64,000 nt of DNA from Amycolatopsis sp. NBC_01480 (lineage in GTDB: Bacteria; Actinomycetota; Actinomycetes; Mycobacteriales; Pseudonocardiaceae): assembly GCF_036227205.1 (NCBI RefSeq), contig NZ_CP109442.1, forward strand, positions 9,114,001 to 9,178,000, written 5' to 3'. Positions within the stretch are counted from its first letter, which is position 1; each line of letters starts with the position of its first letter. A program made the translations under genes and the position numbers. Positions 15,613 to 25,478 of this stretch are shown here, piece after piece. Below the pieces are notes generated by a model. It was not told where the DNA came from. It saw only the letters and a program-made list of their open reading frames with translations, and made no database searches.

Positions 15613-15882
15613 ATGCTCAGTCACCATGATCGCAGCGAGCTGGAGAAGATCGAGCGCTGGTTCGAAGCCAGCGACCCGGAGCTGGTCGCCGCGCTGCGGG
15701 AGGGACGGCCCGCCCGGGGCCGCGGGCTGGTCACCGTGCTGCTGGTCTCGCTCGACGTGGCCGCGATCGCCCTGCTCGTCGCCGGCCTCGCGACCACCAG
15801 CCCCGCGCTCACCCTCTGTGCCCTGCTCGCCGCGGCGGGCGGGGTGACCGGGCACCTCGTCCGGCGGCACCACCGGCTCTGA
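15613..15882 (+). CDS. DUF3040 domain membrane protein
   Basis: An 89-residue protein. The N-terminal LSHHDRSELEKIERWFEASDPELVAAL is the typical start of DUF3040 proteins, followed by two hydrophobic segments (about residues 38-55 and 60-78) that should span the membrane. ATG at 15613 is preceded by AAGGAG at a good distance. The function of the family is not known. It stands alone between the divergent kinase operon and the polymerase gene. Confidence 0.85.
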   Translation: MLSHHDRSELEKIERWFEASDPELVAALREGRPARGRGLVTVLLVSLDVAAIALLVAGLATTSPALTLCALLAAAGGVTGHLVRRHHRL

Positions 15883-15933
15883 CGCCGCCGCTCCGGCAGG
15901 CGCGAACGAGCCCGCGGCGCGCACACTGGGGGC

Positions 15934-16962
15934 GTGTCCGCCACGGCCTGGGTCCTGCACGTCGATCTCGACCAGTTCATCGCCGCGGTCGAGGTCGCCC
16001 GGCACCCGGAGCTGTGCGGCCGTCCCGTCGTGGTGGGCGGCAACGGCGATCCGGCCGAGCGCGCGGTGGTGGCCACCGCGTCGTACGAGGCCCGCGAGTT
16101 CGGGGTGCGGTCCGGCCTGCCGCTGCGGCTGGCCGCGAAACGCTGTCCCGAAGCGGTTTTCCTGCCCAGCGACCCGCCCGCGTACCAGGAGGTCTCGGAC
16201 CGGGTGATGGCGCGGCTGCGCGAGTTCCCGGTGGTGGTCGAGGTGCTCGGCTGGGACGAGGCGTTCCTCGGCGTGACCACGGACGACCCGGAGGGACTCG
16301 CGGCCGAGGTCCGCCACGGCGTCGCCGAGGCGACCGGGCTGTCCTGCTCGGTCGGCATCGGCGACAACAAGCTTCGCGCCAAGCTCGCCACCGGGTTCGC
16401 CAAGCCGGCCGGGATCTTCCGCCTGACGCAGGAGAACTGGTGGGACGTGATGGCCGCGCGGCCGCCCGACGCGCTGTGGGGCATCGGCCGCAAGACGGCG
16501 AAGAAACTCGAAGAGGCGGGCTGGACGACGGTGCTGGAGCTGGCCGGGGCCGCCCCGGCCGACCTCGCCGCGCGGTTCGGCCCCCGGCTCGGCCCGTGGT
16601 ACCGGCTGCTCGCGGGCGGGATCGGCGACGCCGAGGTCACCGCCACGCCGTACGTCGCCCGCTCGCGCGGCCGCGAGACGACCTTCCAGCAGGACCTGAC
16701 CGACGCGGGCGCGATCGCCGAGCAGGTCGGCGTGCTGGCCGGCCGCGTCGCCGAGGACGTCGCGGCCGAGGGGCGCCCGGCGGCGCGCGTCGAGGTGAAG
16801 GTGCGCTTCGCCCCGTTCCTCACGCACACCCACAGCGTCACGCTGCCCGAGCCAACGTCGGACGCCGGCGCGATCGGGCGGGCCGCGAACGAGGTGCTCG
16901 GCCGGTTCGAGCTGACCCGGCCGGTGCGGCTGCTGGGCGTGCGGGCCGAGTTCCCGCGGTGA
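15934..16962 (+). CDS. dinB: Y-family DNA polymerase (Pol IV/DinB)
   Basis: A 342-residue translesion polymerase that copies past damaged template bases, at the cost of mutations. LHVDLDQFIAAVE near the N-terminus carries the first catalytic Asp, and WDEAFLG carries the second Asp-Glu pair (the usual form is S-x-DEA). SCSVGIGDNKLRAKLATGFAKP and WGIGRKTAKKLEEAG form the rest of the palm and the HhH thumb, and the little-finger domain closes the protein. It is shorter than many Pol IV proteins and shows no clear C-terminal beta-clamp motif (QxxLF type). Translation begins at the GTG at 15934. Confidence 0.87.
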   Translation: MSATAWVLHVDLDQFIAAVEVARHPELCGRPVVVGGNGDPAERAVVATASYEAREFGVRSGLPLRLAAKRCPEAVFLPSDPPAYQEVSDRVMARLREFPVVVEVLGWDEAFLGVTTDDPEGLAAEVRHGVAEATGLSCSVGIGDNKLRAKLATGFAKPAGIFRLTQENWWDVMAARPPDALWGIGRKTAKKLEEAGWTTVLELAGAAPADLAARFGPRLGPWYRLLAGGIGDAEVTATPYVARSRGRETTFQQDLTDAGAIAEQVGVLAGRVAEDVAAEGRPAARVEVKVRFAPFLTHTHSVTLPEPTSDAGAIGRAANEVLGRFELTRPVRLLGVRAEFPR

Positions 16963-17100
16963 CGCGCGGTGCGGCTCATCGCCGTTCGCGACGTGAGATC
17001 GGCCCGCCCACGCCGTGACCCGGCTGCCCGCTTGACAGCGCCGCGGGGCCCTTGCCAGAGTGGGATTCGGGAACCATTGCGCCGTCCCGCGGCGCGTTCC

Positions 17101-17195
17101 GGGCCGAGAGGCGCTGCGACGGGGTCGAGGACTCCGCCACGCTCGGCCCGCGATCACCGAGAGAAGGGCGCCTCCTGCGAAGGAGGCGCTTTTTT
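17101..17195 (+). promoter_or_regulatory. S-adenosylhomocysteine (SAH) riboswitch with terminator switch
   Basis: The segment reads as an SAH riboswitch. The 5' strand GGGCCGAG (17101-17108) pairs with CTCGGCCC (17142-17149) as the pseudoknot, next to the conserved GGCGCTGCGAC (17110-17120) and CACGCTCGG (17138-17146). The P1 strand GAGGCGC (17108-17114) can pair with GCGCCTC (17168-17174). The latter is also the 5' arm of a terminator, GCGCCTCCT-GCGA-AGGAGGCGC-TTTTTT (17168-17195). The two pairings exclude each other, so SAH binding should block termination and turn on ahcY, which encodes the enzyme that removes SAH. The leader begins about 245 bp upstream of ahcY. Confidence 0.9.
17168..17195 (+). 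terminator. Intrinsic terminator of the SAH riboswitch
   Basis: A perfect 9-bp stem (17168-17176 with 17181-17189), GCGA tetraloop and six Ts. It is the expression platform of the riboswitch described at 17101. Confidence 0.9.
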
Positions 17196-17344
17196 GTCGT
17201 CCACCAAGGAAATCCCCGCGCCGGACGCCGTCCGCGCCTCCTGAAACCCGGGCCCGCCCGCGGTGTCACCTCTGGTGCCGCCGCGCTCCGTCGCGCCCGG
17301 AAACCCTTGTGCCCCTGTGATTACCGAGGAAGTGAGCAGCAGAG

Positions 17345-18850
<1,506 letters not shown>

Positions 18851-18860
18851 ACCCGCGCCG

Positions 18861-18886
18861 GTGCCGGGCCCGCGCGGGCCCGGCAC
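18861..18886. terminator. Palindromic hairpin after ahcY
   Basis: A perfect 26-bp palindrome with arms GTGCCGGGCCCGC, 10 bp after the ahcY stop codon. There is no T-run, but the stem is very stable and well placed for transcript ending. Confidence 0.65.
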
Positions 18887-19033
18887 TGCGTGTCGGGTAC
18901 TGGGCCGAATGCGAGCCAGGCAGGTCCGATCGGCCCGTTTCGGGGCGGTGGGGAACGGCCATCCTCCTGGAGTGCGCACTCAAAGCCCGGCAGCCCGCCG
19001 GGACCGCGTGACAACAAAAGGAGAGTGCAAACC

Positions 19034-19189
19034 GTGATCGTTCTCGGGATCATCCTGCTCGTCATCGGCTTCGTGGCCAGTATCCCGGTCCTGTGGACCG
19101 TGGGCATCGTCCTCGCCGTGGCCGGGGCCGTGCTGGCCGTGGTCGGCAGCACCGGCCGGCGCATCGGCGGCCGCGCGCACTGGTACTGA
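19034..19189 (+). CDS. Small membrane protein (DUF6131-like)
   Basis: A 51-residue protein with two hydrophobic segments (VLGIILLVIGFVASIPVLW and IVLAVAGAVLAVVG) separated by a short turn, ending in GRRIGGRAHWY. This size and the RRxxGGRxHWY ending are typical of the DUF6131 family of actinobacteria, whose role is unknown. GTG at 19034 follows AAAAGGAGAG, a good ribosome-binding site, which makes this start more likely than earlier in-frame codons. Confidence 0.78.
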   Translation: MIVLGIILLVIGFVASIPVLWTVGIVLAVAGAVLAVVGSTGRRIGGRAHWY

Positions 19190-19223
19190 GCCCGCATCGG
19201 CCCGGAAACCGGCGGAAAGTAAA

Positions 19224-19265
19224 GGGTCCTCCGGCTCCGAGGGGGAGGGAGAGCCGAAGGACCCC
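19224..19265. terminator. Hairpin downstream of the small membrane gene
   Basis: Arms GGTCCTCCGGCTC and GAGCCGAAGGACC enclose a purine-rich loop (about 19225-19263), 35 bp after the stop codon at 19189. There is no T-run. It probably marks the transcript end. Confidence 0.6.
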
Positions 19266-19359
19266 GTTAGTGTTAGCACATCGCCAAGCCGAATGTACAC
19301 AGCTGCATACACGATCGGGTAAGGATCACCGGCCGCCCGCGTAACCGGCGCCGGACACC

Positions 19360-19406
19360 GTGAAGGCCTCCTTCACCGCGCGAGACGCGGGCAAGGAGGC
19401 CTTCAC
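19360..19406. repeat. GAAGGCC palindrome family, copy 1
   Basis: A 47-bp palindrome with arms GTGAAGGCCTCCTT (19360-19373) and AAGGAGGCCTTCAC (19393-19406) and an inner CGCGCGAGACGCG. A related copy lies at 49451-49499. It stands between convergent genes, 22 bp from the stop of the gene at 19429. Confidence 0.85.
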
Positions 19407-19428
19407 GGTCACTGGGCCGCAGGAGGGC

Positions 19429-19647
19429 TCAGGAAGCCTGCCGGAGCACCGTCTCGCGTTCGGCGGGCAGCGTGCACTGGCAGCCGCCGTCGACGGTGTG
19501 GCAATCGATGATCAGGCCGTGCCGGACCCGGTCCATGTCCGTGCAGCCGGGGTCGGCGCACTCGGCGAACCCGCCGTCCGGGTGAACGATCAGGGTGCCG
19601 TGACAGTGGTCGATGCCGCTGGTGCAGAACGCGCACTCCATGCTCAT
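19429..19647 (-). CDS. Small Cys/His-rich protein, unknown function
   Basis: A 72-residue protein with eight cysteines and several histidines: MECAFCTSGIDHCHGTLIVH, FAECADPGCTDMDR, LIIDCHTVDGGCQCTLP. The spacing suggests one or two zinc sites. I recognise it as a short conserved actinobacterial type but cannot assign a function. ATG at 19647 gives the natural N-terminus MSMECAFC. It is convergent with the small membrane gene and is followed by a dispersed palindrome. Confidence 0.65.
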   Translation of the reverse strand: MSMECAFCTSGIDHCHGTLIVHPDGGFAECADPGCTDMDRVRHGLIIDCHTVDGGCQCTLPAERETVLRQAS

Positions 19648-19803
19648 GCCGCCTTCCGCGCAAATAATGGGGTTCTCGCCGGACGCTTTTCTTGGTACCA
19701 CCGGCGAGCGCCGGAGTCTGGCATACCGGCGGCGTGTCGCCGTCACCCGGTCCGGTGCCCTGATAAGAGGTGCTCTGGTAACAGAAGGGCGTGCCTCCGG
19801 CAG

Positions 19804-20694
19804 TCAGGCGCTCTTCGGGCGCCGGGAGCGAGCGGCGGGCTTCTTCGCGGCGGTCTTGCCTTTGCCTTCGTCGGCGTCGGAGTCGTCGTCGGAGTCTTTG
19901 ACCTTCGAGGGCTTACGCGTCTTCTTGGCGGCCGAGACGCTCGCCTCCAGCGCGGCCATCAGGTCGAGCACGTCGGCCTTGGCGCCGACGGCGCCGGGCT
20001 TCGCGGTCTCGTTGCCGGCCACCTTCTCCTCGATCATCGCCTCGAGGGTTTCGCGGTAGTGGTCGGAGTACTTCTCGGATTCGAAGACCGGCTCGGCCAG
20101 CGAGTCGATCAGCGAGCCGGCCATGGTCAGCTCCTGCGGGCGCACCTGGGGCGGGTCCTCGCGCAGGAACGGGAAGTCCGGCGTGCGCACCTCGTCCGGC
20201 CACAGCATCGTGGTCATCACCAGCACGTCGCCGTGCACGCGCAGCAGCGCGAGGCTCTCCCGCTGCCGCACGGCCACCTTGGCGACCGCCACGTGGCTGG
20301 CCTTCTGCAGCGCGTCCCGCAGCACCAGGTACGGCTTCACCGCGTTCTTCTGCGGCTCCAGGTAATAGGTCTTGTCGAACTGGATCGGGTCGATCGACTC
20401 CAGCGGCACGAACTCGAGCACGTCGATGGTGCGCTGGGTGGACAGCGGCAGCGCGGCGAGGTCGGCGTCGGTGAGCACCACCATCTCGCCGTCGGGCAGC
20501 TCGTAGCCCTTGGCGATCTCGGCGTAGGGCACTTCCTCGCCGTCGACCGTGCAGAACCGCTTGTACTGGATCCGCCCGCCGTCGGCCTCGTGCACCTGGC
20601 GCAGCGAGACGTTCTTGTTCTCGGTCGCCGCGTACAGCTGGATCGGGATGCTCACCAAGCCGAACGAGACCGAGCCCTTCCACATCGCCCGCAT
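19804..20694 (-). CDS. ku: Non-homologous end joining protein Ku
   Basis: A 296-residue bacterial Ku, which forms a homodimeric ring on DNA ends and recruits LigD. MRAMWKGSVSFGLVSIPIQLY, HEADGGRIQYKRFC, and the central FDKTYYLEPQKNAVKPYLVLRDAL are diagnostic. After the ring domain, the C-terminal tail from about residue 245 is rich in Lys, Asp, Ser and Arg (KKTRKPSKVKDSDDDSDADE), like the extended tails that aid DNA threading or binding in actinobacterial Ku. The start is the ATG at 20694. No complete LigD is in this window; a degraded LigD-like gene is 7.5 kb away. Confidence 0.94.
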   Translation of the reverse strand: MRAMWKGSVSFGLVSIPIQLYAATENKNVSLRQVHEADGGRIQYKRFCTVDGEEVPYAEIAKGYELPDGEMVVLTDADLAALPLSTQRTIDVLEFVPLESIDPIQFDKTYYLEPQKNAVKPYLVLRDALQKASHVAVAKVAVRQRESLALLRVHGDVLVMTTMLWPDEVRTPDFPFLREDPPQVRPQELTMAGSLIDSLAEPVFESEKYSDHYRETLEAMIEEKVAGNETAKPGAVGAKADVLDLMAALEASVSAAKKTRKPSKVKDSDDDSDADEGKGKTAAKKPAARSRRPKSA

Positions 20695-20845
20695 GCCGCG
20701 CACCTCCGCCGTTGGCCGGAACGTACTCACGCTCGGTAACAACCGTAGCCCGGATCTCCCGGTCACGACAGTCGCGCGAGTACCGACCGGACGCAACCCC
20801 GCGCCGCGACGACCGGATCCCGGTCCAGTACCGTGTCCGAAAAGT

Positions 20846-20877
20846 TGCGTGCCGCGCAGATTTTTGCGTGCCACGCA
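20846..20877. promoter_or_regulatory. Twin operator-like repeats upstream of TetR/ABC operon
   Basis: Two copies of TGCGTGCC(G/A)CGCA (20846-20858 and 20865-20877), each a partial palindrome, 19 bp apart, ending 22 bp before the TetR start codon. The sequence GCTAACCT just after them could be a -10 region, so bound repressor would cover the promoter. Confidence 0.6.
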
Positions 20878-20899
20878 GTATTTTGCTAACCTAGCGCGC

Positions 20900-21544
20900 A
20901 TGTCCCCCGAAGCGGCCCCGGTCATGGGCCTGCGCGAGCGCAAGAAGCGCGCCGCGCGCAAAGCGCTCGCGAGCACGGCCCTGCGCCTGGCCATGGAGCA
21001 TGGCATGGACCAGCTGCGGGTCGAGGACATCGCGAACGAGGTAGGGGTGTCGCCGCGCACCTTCAACAACTACTTCTCGAGCAAGGAGCAGGCGGTCTGC
21101 TCGTTCATCGTCGAGCGGCAGGAGCGGGTCCGCGACGCGCTGCTGGCCCGCCCGGCCGGCGAGCCGATCTGGGACGCCATCATCAACTCCGCCGTCGACC
21201 AGGCCGCGCGGGAGCCGCAGCCGCACCGCGAGGACGTGCACCGGGTCCGCGACATGATGCACAACCACGGGCTGTTCGGCGAGATGCTGCGCGCGCACGC
21301 GGACGCCGAGCGCCTGCTGGCCGACGCTCTGGCCGAGCGCGCGGGCGAGGGCGCAAACCCGTTGCACGCGCGCATGCTGGCGGGGATCGTACAGAGCGCG
21401 TCCCGGATCGCCTTCCAGACCTGGCTCCAGAACACCGACGACCGGTCGTTCCTGCCGGTGTTCGCGGAGCTCCTGCGCGAGGCCGCGGCCGGGATGCCCG
21501 GACTGACCACGACGGCCGCCGAGGCCACCGCGGCGGCGTCGTAG
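20900..21544 (+). CDS. TetR family transcriptional regulator
   Basis: A 214-residue repressor. The N-terminal HTH (about residues 10-56) reads ARKALASTALRLAMEHGMDQ, then VEDIANEVGVSPRTFNNYFSS. The C-terminal helical domain would bind a ligand. It lies 98 bp upstream of two ABC exporter genes on the same strand, and two repeated operator-like sites sit directly before its start. The likely job is drug- or metabolite-responsive control of the exporter and of itself. Confidence 0.9.
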   Translation: MSPEAAPVMGLRERKKRAARKALASTALRLAMEHGMDQLRVEDIANEVGVSPRTFNNYFSSKEQAVCSFIVERQERVRDALLARPAGEPIWDAIINSAVDQAAREPQPHREDVHRVRDMMHNHGLFGEMLRAHADAERLLADALAERAGEGANPLHARMLAGIVQSASRIAFQTWLQNTDDRSFLPVFAELLREAAAGMPGLTTTAAEATAAAS

Positions 21545-21642
21545 CGGGGACGCCCGCGCCGGACAGCCGACTCACGCAACACCTTGACCGAAACACCAGA
21601 GTCACCGAACTGGACAACCACCACCTGGGGGAGAACACGCCC

Positions 21643-23376
21643 GTGCTAATCCGTCTGCTGCGCACTCATCTGCGCCCCTACCAAGCCACCCTGTGGCTGA
21701 TCGTCCTGCTGCAGCTGGTGCAGACCATCGCCGCGCTGTACCTGCCGACGCTGAACGCCGACATCGTCGACAACGGCCTCATCAAGGGCGACACCGGCTA
21801 CATCATGCGGATCGGCGGCGTGATGCTGCTGATCACGCTGGTGCAGATCGCCGGCTCGGTCGGCGCCGTGTACTTCGGCGCGCGCACCGCGATGGCGCTC
21901 GGCCGCGACGTCCGCGCGTCGGTGTTCCACCGGGTGCAGGACTTCTCCGCGCGCGAGGTCGGCCACTTCGGCACGCCGTCGCTGATCACCCGAACCACCA
22001 ACGACGTCCAGCAGGTCCAGATGCTGGTGCTGATGACGCTGACGCTGATGGTGTCCGCGCCGATCATGTGCGTCGGCGGGATCGTGCTGGCGCTGAACCA
22101 GGACGTGCCGCTCTCCAGCCTGCTGCTGGTGGCCGTGCCGGTGCTGGCCATCGCGGTCAGCGTCATCATCGCCCGGATGCGCCCGGCGTTCCGGCTGATG
22201 CAGGTGCGCATCGACAAGATCAACCAGGTGATGCGCGAGCAGATCATGGGCATCCGGGTGATCCGCGCGTTCGTCCGCGACCAGCACGAGCGCGAGCGCT
22301 TCGGCCGCGCGAACGACGAGCTGCTCACCGTCTCGCTGCGGGTCGGCCGGCTGATGGCGCTGATGTTCCCGACCGTGATGCTGGTGGTGAACGTCTCGAG
22401 TGTCGCCGTGCTGTGGTTCGGCGGGCACCGCATCGAGAGCGGCGAGATGCAGATCGGCGCGCTGACCGCGTTCCTGGCCTACCTGCTGCAGATCCTGATG
22501 TCGATCATGATGGCCACCTTCATGTTCATGATGGTGCCGCGCGCCGAGGTCAGCGCCGAGCGGATCAGCGAGGTGCTGGACACCGAGTCCAGCGTCGTGC
22601 TGCCGCTCAAGCCCGTCTCCCCCGGTGCCGTGCACGGCCACCTGGAGCTCAGCGGCGTGGAGTTCCGCTACCCCGGCGCGGAGAAGCCGGTGCTGCAGGA
22701 CATCTCGCTGCTGGCCCGGCCCGGCGAGACCACCGCGGTGATCGGCAGCACCGGCAGCGGCAAGACCACGCTGCTCAACCTGATCCCCCGGCTGATGGAC
22801 GCCACCGAGGGCACCGTGCGCGTGGACGGCGTCGACGTGCGCGAGCTCGACCCGGGGGTGCTCGCGTCGGCGGTCGGCATGGTGCCGCAGAAGCCGTACC
22901 TGTTCGCCGGGACGGTGGCGAGCAACCTCCGCTACGGCAAGCCGGACGCCACCGAGGAAGAGCTGTGGCACGCGCTGGAAGTGGCGCAGGGCAAGGACTT
23001 CGTCGAGCAGATGCCCGACGGGCTCGACTCGCCGATCGCCCAGGGCGGCACGAACGTCTCCGGTGGCCAGCGCCAGCGCCTGGCCATCGCGCGGATGCTG
23101 GTGCACAAGCCGGGCATCTACCTGTTCGACGACTCGTTCAGCGCGCTCGACTACGCCACCGACGCGGCCCTGCGCCGCGCGCTGGCCGACGAAACCCGTG
23201 AGGCGACGGTGGTCATCGTCGCGCAGCGGGTCAGCACCATCCGGAACGCCGACCGCATCATCGTGGTCGACGCGGGCCGCGTCGTCGGCACCGGAACCCA
23301 CCACGAACTGATGGACGGCAACGAAACGTACCGGGAGATCGTGCTTTCGCAGCTGACTGAGGCGGAGGCAGCCTGA
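21643..23376 (+). CDS. ABC exporter half-transporter A (degenerate Walker B)
   Basis: A 577-residue fused membrane/ATPase protein. Six membrane segments occupy about residues 1-310. The ATPase has Walker A GSTGSGKTT, a normal signature SGGQRQR, and Walker B LFDDS, where the catalytic glutamate is aspartate. Its partner, encoded next (TGATG overlap), has the opposite pattern, so together they form a heterodimer with one weak and one working ATP site, as in BmrCD and TM287/288. Likely function is export of a drug or lipid-like molecule under the TetR regulator upstream. The GTG at 21643 is the start. Confidence 0.9.
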   Translation: MLIRLLRTHLRPYQATLWLIVLLQLVQTIAALYLPTLNADIVDNGLIKGDTGYIMRIGGVMLLITLVQIAGSVGAVYFGARTAMALGRDVRASVFHRVQDFSAREVGHFGTPSLITRTTNDVQQVQMLVLMTLTLMVSAPIMCVGGIVLALNQDVPLSSLLLVAVPVLAIAVSVIIARMRPAFRLMQVRIDKINQVMREQIMGIRVIRAFVRDQHERERFGRANDELLTVSLRVGRLMALMFPTVMLVVNVSSVAVLWFGGHRIESGEMQIGALTAFLAYLLQILMSIMMATFMFMMVPRAEVSAERISEVLDTESSVVLPLKPVSPGAVHGHLELSGVEFRYPGAEKPVLQDISLLARPGETTAVIGSTGSGKTTLLNLIPRLMDATEGTVRVDGVDVRELDPGVLASAVGMVPQKPYLFAGTVASNLRYGKPDATEEELWHALEVAQGKDFVEQMPDGLDSPIAQGGTNVSGGQRQRLAIARMLVHKPGIYLFDDSFSALDYATDAALRRALADETREATVVIVAQRVSTIRNADRIIVVDAGRVVGTGTHHELMDGNETYREIVLSQLTEAEAA

Positions 23377-25409
23377 TGAGTACCGAGAATCAACCTGCTG
23401 AGGGTGGCGCGCCCGCCGAGGGCGGCGTCGCCACCGAAGTCGGCGAGCGGCCCACCGCGGCGCGCACCGACCGGCCGGGCCAGCCGACCGCGGGACCGGG
23501 GCGGTTCATGGCCGCCGGGGCGCCGGCCGAGAAGGCGCTCGACTTCATGGGCTCCATGCGCCGGCTGCTGCGCCTGCTGCAGCCGCAACGCGCGGCGCTG
23601 GTCGGGGTGCTGGTGCTCGGCGCGCTGAGCGTCGCGATGACCGTGGTCGGGCCGAAGGTGCTCGCCCAGGCCACCGACCTGATCTTCGCCGGCGTGATCG
23701 GCAAAGGCCTGCCCGCGGGCGCCACCAAGGAGGGGGTGATCGCGGGGCTGCGGGCGCAGGGCAACACCACGCTCGCGGACATGTTCACCCGCGTCGACCT
23801 GGTGCCCGGCCGCGGCATCGACTTCGGCGCGGTCGGCCAGGTGCTGATGCTCGTGCTGGCGCTGTACGTGGTCGCGTCGTTCTTCGGGCTGATCCAGGCC
23901 CGGCTGACCACCCGGCTGGTGCAGAACGCGGTGTACCAGCTGCGCCGCGACGTCGAGGAGAAGTTCGCCCGGCTGCCGTTGCGCTACTTCGACCGCCAGC
24001 CGCGCGGCGAGGTGCTCAGCCGCGTCACGAACGACATCGACAACCTGGCGCAGTCGCTGCAGCAGACGCTCTCGCAGATCGTCACCTCGCTGCTCACGGT
24101 GATCGGCGTGCTGGTGATGATGTTCCTGATCTCGCCGCTGCTGGGCGTGATCGCGCTGCTGACCGTGCCCGCGTCGGTGTTCGTCGCGGCCAAGGTCGGC
24201 AAGCGCGCGCAGCCGCAGTTCATCAAGCAGTGGTCGACGACCGGGCGGCTGAACGCGCACATCGAGGAGATGTACACCGGCCACTCGCTGGTGAAGGTCT
24301 TCGGCCGGCGCGCGGAGGCCGAGCAGGTCTTCAAGGAGCACAACGACACGCTGTACAACGCCAGCTTCAAGGCGCAGTTCATCTCCGGCACGATCCAGCC
24401 GGCGATGATGTTCATCGGCAACCTGAACTACGTGCTGGTGGCGGTGATCGGCGCGCTGCGCGTCGCGTCCGGCAGCCTCTCCCTCGGCGACGTGCAGGCG
24501 TTCATCCAGTACTCGCGGCAGTTCAGCCAGCCGGTCACGCAGATCGCCAGCATGGCGAACCTGCTGCAGTCCGGGGTGGCCTCGGCCGAGCGGGTGTTCG
24601 CCCTGCTGGACGCCGAGGAGCAGGAGCCCGAGCCCGCCGAGCCGGCCCGCCCGGACCCGGTGCGCGGCCGGGTCGAGTTCCACGACGTGTCGTTCCGCTA
24701 CCTGAAGGACACGCCGCTGATCGACGACCTGTCGCTCACCGTGGAGCCCGGCCAGACCGTGGCGATCGTCGGGCCGACCGGCGCCGGCAAGACCACGCTG
24801 GTCAACCTGCTCATGCGGTTCTACGAGATCGACGGCGGCCGGATCACCCTCGACGGCGTCGACATCGCGAAGATGAACCGCGAGGAGCTGCGCGACAAGA
24901 CCGGCATGGTGCTGCAGGACGCCTGGCTGTTCGGCGGCACGATCGCGGAGAACATCGCCTACGGCGCCGACGACGTCACCCACGAGCAGATCGTCGAGGC
25001 GGCCAAGGCCACCCACGTCGACCGGTTCGTGCGGACCCTGCCGGACGGCTACGACACGGTGATCGACGACGAGGGCGGCACGGTCAGCGCGGGTGAGAAG
25101 CAGCTGATCACGGTGGCGCGGGCGTTCCTGGCGAAGCCGGTGATCCTCATCCTCGACGAGGCCACCAGCTCCGTCGACACCCGCACCGAGGTGCTGATCC
25201 AGCGGGCGATGAACACCCTGCGCGCCGGGCGGACCAGCTTCGTCATCGCGCACCGGCTGTCCACCATCCGCGACGCGGACGTCATCCTGGTGATGGAGGC
25301 CGGGCACATCGTGGAGCAGGGCGACCACGAGACGCTGCTGCACTCGGGCGGCGCCTACTCCCGGCTGTACGCGGCGCAGTTCGCCGAGGCGATGGCCGAG
25401 ACCGACTGA
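23376..25409 (+). CDS. ABC exporter half-transporter B (consensus Walker B)
   Basis: A 677-residue half-transporter whose ATG overlaps the stop of its partner by 1 bp. The first ~60 residues are a disordered Gly/Pro/Ala-rich extension, followed by six membrane segments and an ATPase domain. Walker A is GPTGAGKTT and Walker B LILDEATSSVD has the catalytic Glu, but the signature is SAGEKQ instead of SGGQ. That signature completes the degenerate ATP site with the partner's Walker B, while the consensus site uses this protein's Glu and the partner's SGGQ. Both subunits are therefore needed for a working pump. Confidence 0.9.
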   Translation: MSTENQPAEGGAPAEGGVATEVGERPTAARTDRPGQPTAGPGRFMAAGAPAEKALDFMGSMRRLLRLLQPQRAALVGVLVLGALSVAMTVVGPKVLAQATDLIFAGVIGKGLPAGATKEGVIAGLRAQGNTTLADMFTRVDLVPGRGIDFGAVGQVLMLVLALYVVASFFGLIQARLTTRLVQNAVYQLRRDVEEKFARLPLRYFDRQPRGEVLSRVTNDIDNLAQSLQQTLSQIVTSLLTVIGVLVMMFLISPLLGVIALLTVPASVFVAAKVGKRAQPQFIKQWSTTGRLNAHIEEMYTGHSLVKVFGRRAEAEQVFKEHNDTLYNASFKAQFISGTIQPAMMFIGNLNYVLVAVIGALRVASGSLSLGDVQAFIQYSRQFSQPVTQIASMANLLQSGVASAERVFALLDAEEQEPEPAEPARPDPVRGRVEFHDVSFRYLKDTPLIDDLSLTVEPGQTVAIVGPTGAGKTTLVNLLMRFYEIDGGRITLDGVDIAKMNREELRDKTGMVLQDAWLFGGTIAENIAYGADDVTHEQIVEAAKATHVDRFVRTLPDGYDTVIDDEGGTVSAGEKQLITVARAFLAKPVILILDEATSSVDTRTEVLIQRAMNTLRAGRTSFVIAHRLSTIRDADVILVMEAGHIVEQGDHETLLHSGGAYSRLYAAQFAEAMAETD

Positions 25410-25431
25410 CGCCTGCCGTCGGCGCAGGGAC

Positions 25432-25477
25432 TCGTGAGTGTTTATGACGGTTCTAACCGGCATAAACACTCACGAGG
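25432..25477. repeat. 46-bp dispersed palindrome, copy 3
   Basis: Arms CTCGTGAGTGTTTATGACGG and CCGGCATAAACACTCACGAG flank the centre TTCTAA. It lies between convergent genes, 22 bp from the stop of the ABC gene and 1 bp from the stop of the gene at 25479. Confidence 0.93.
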
Positions 25478-25478
25478 G

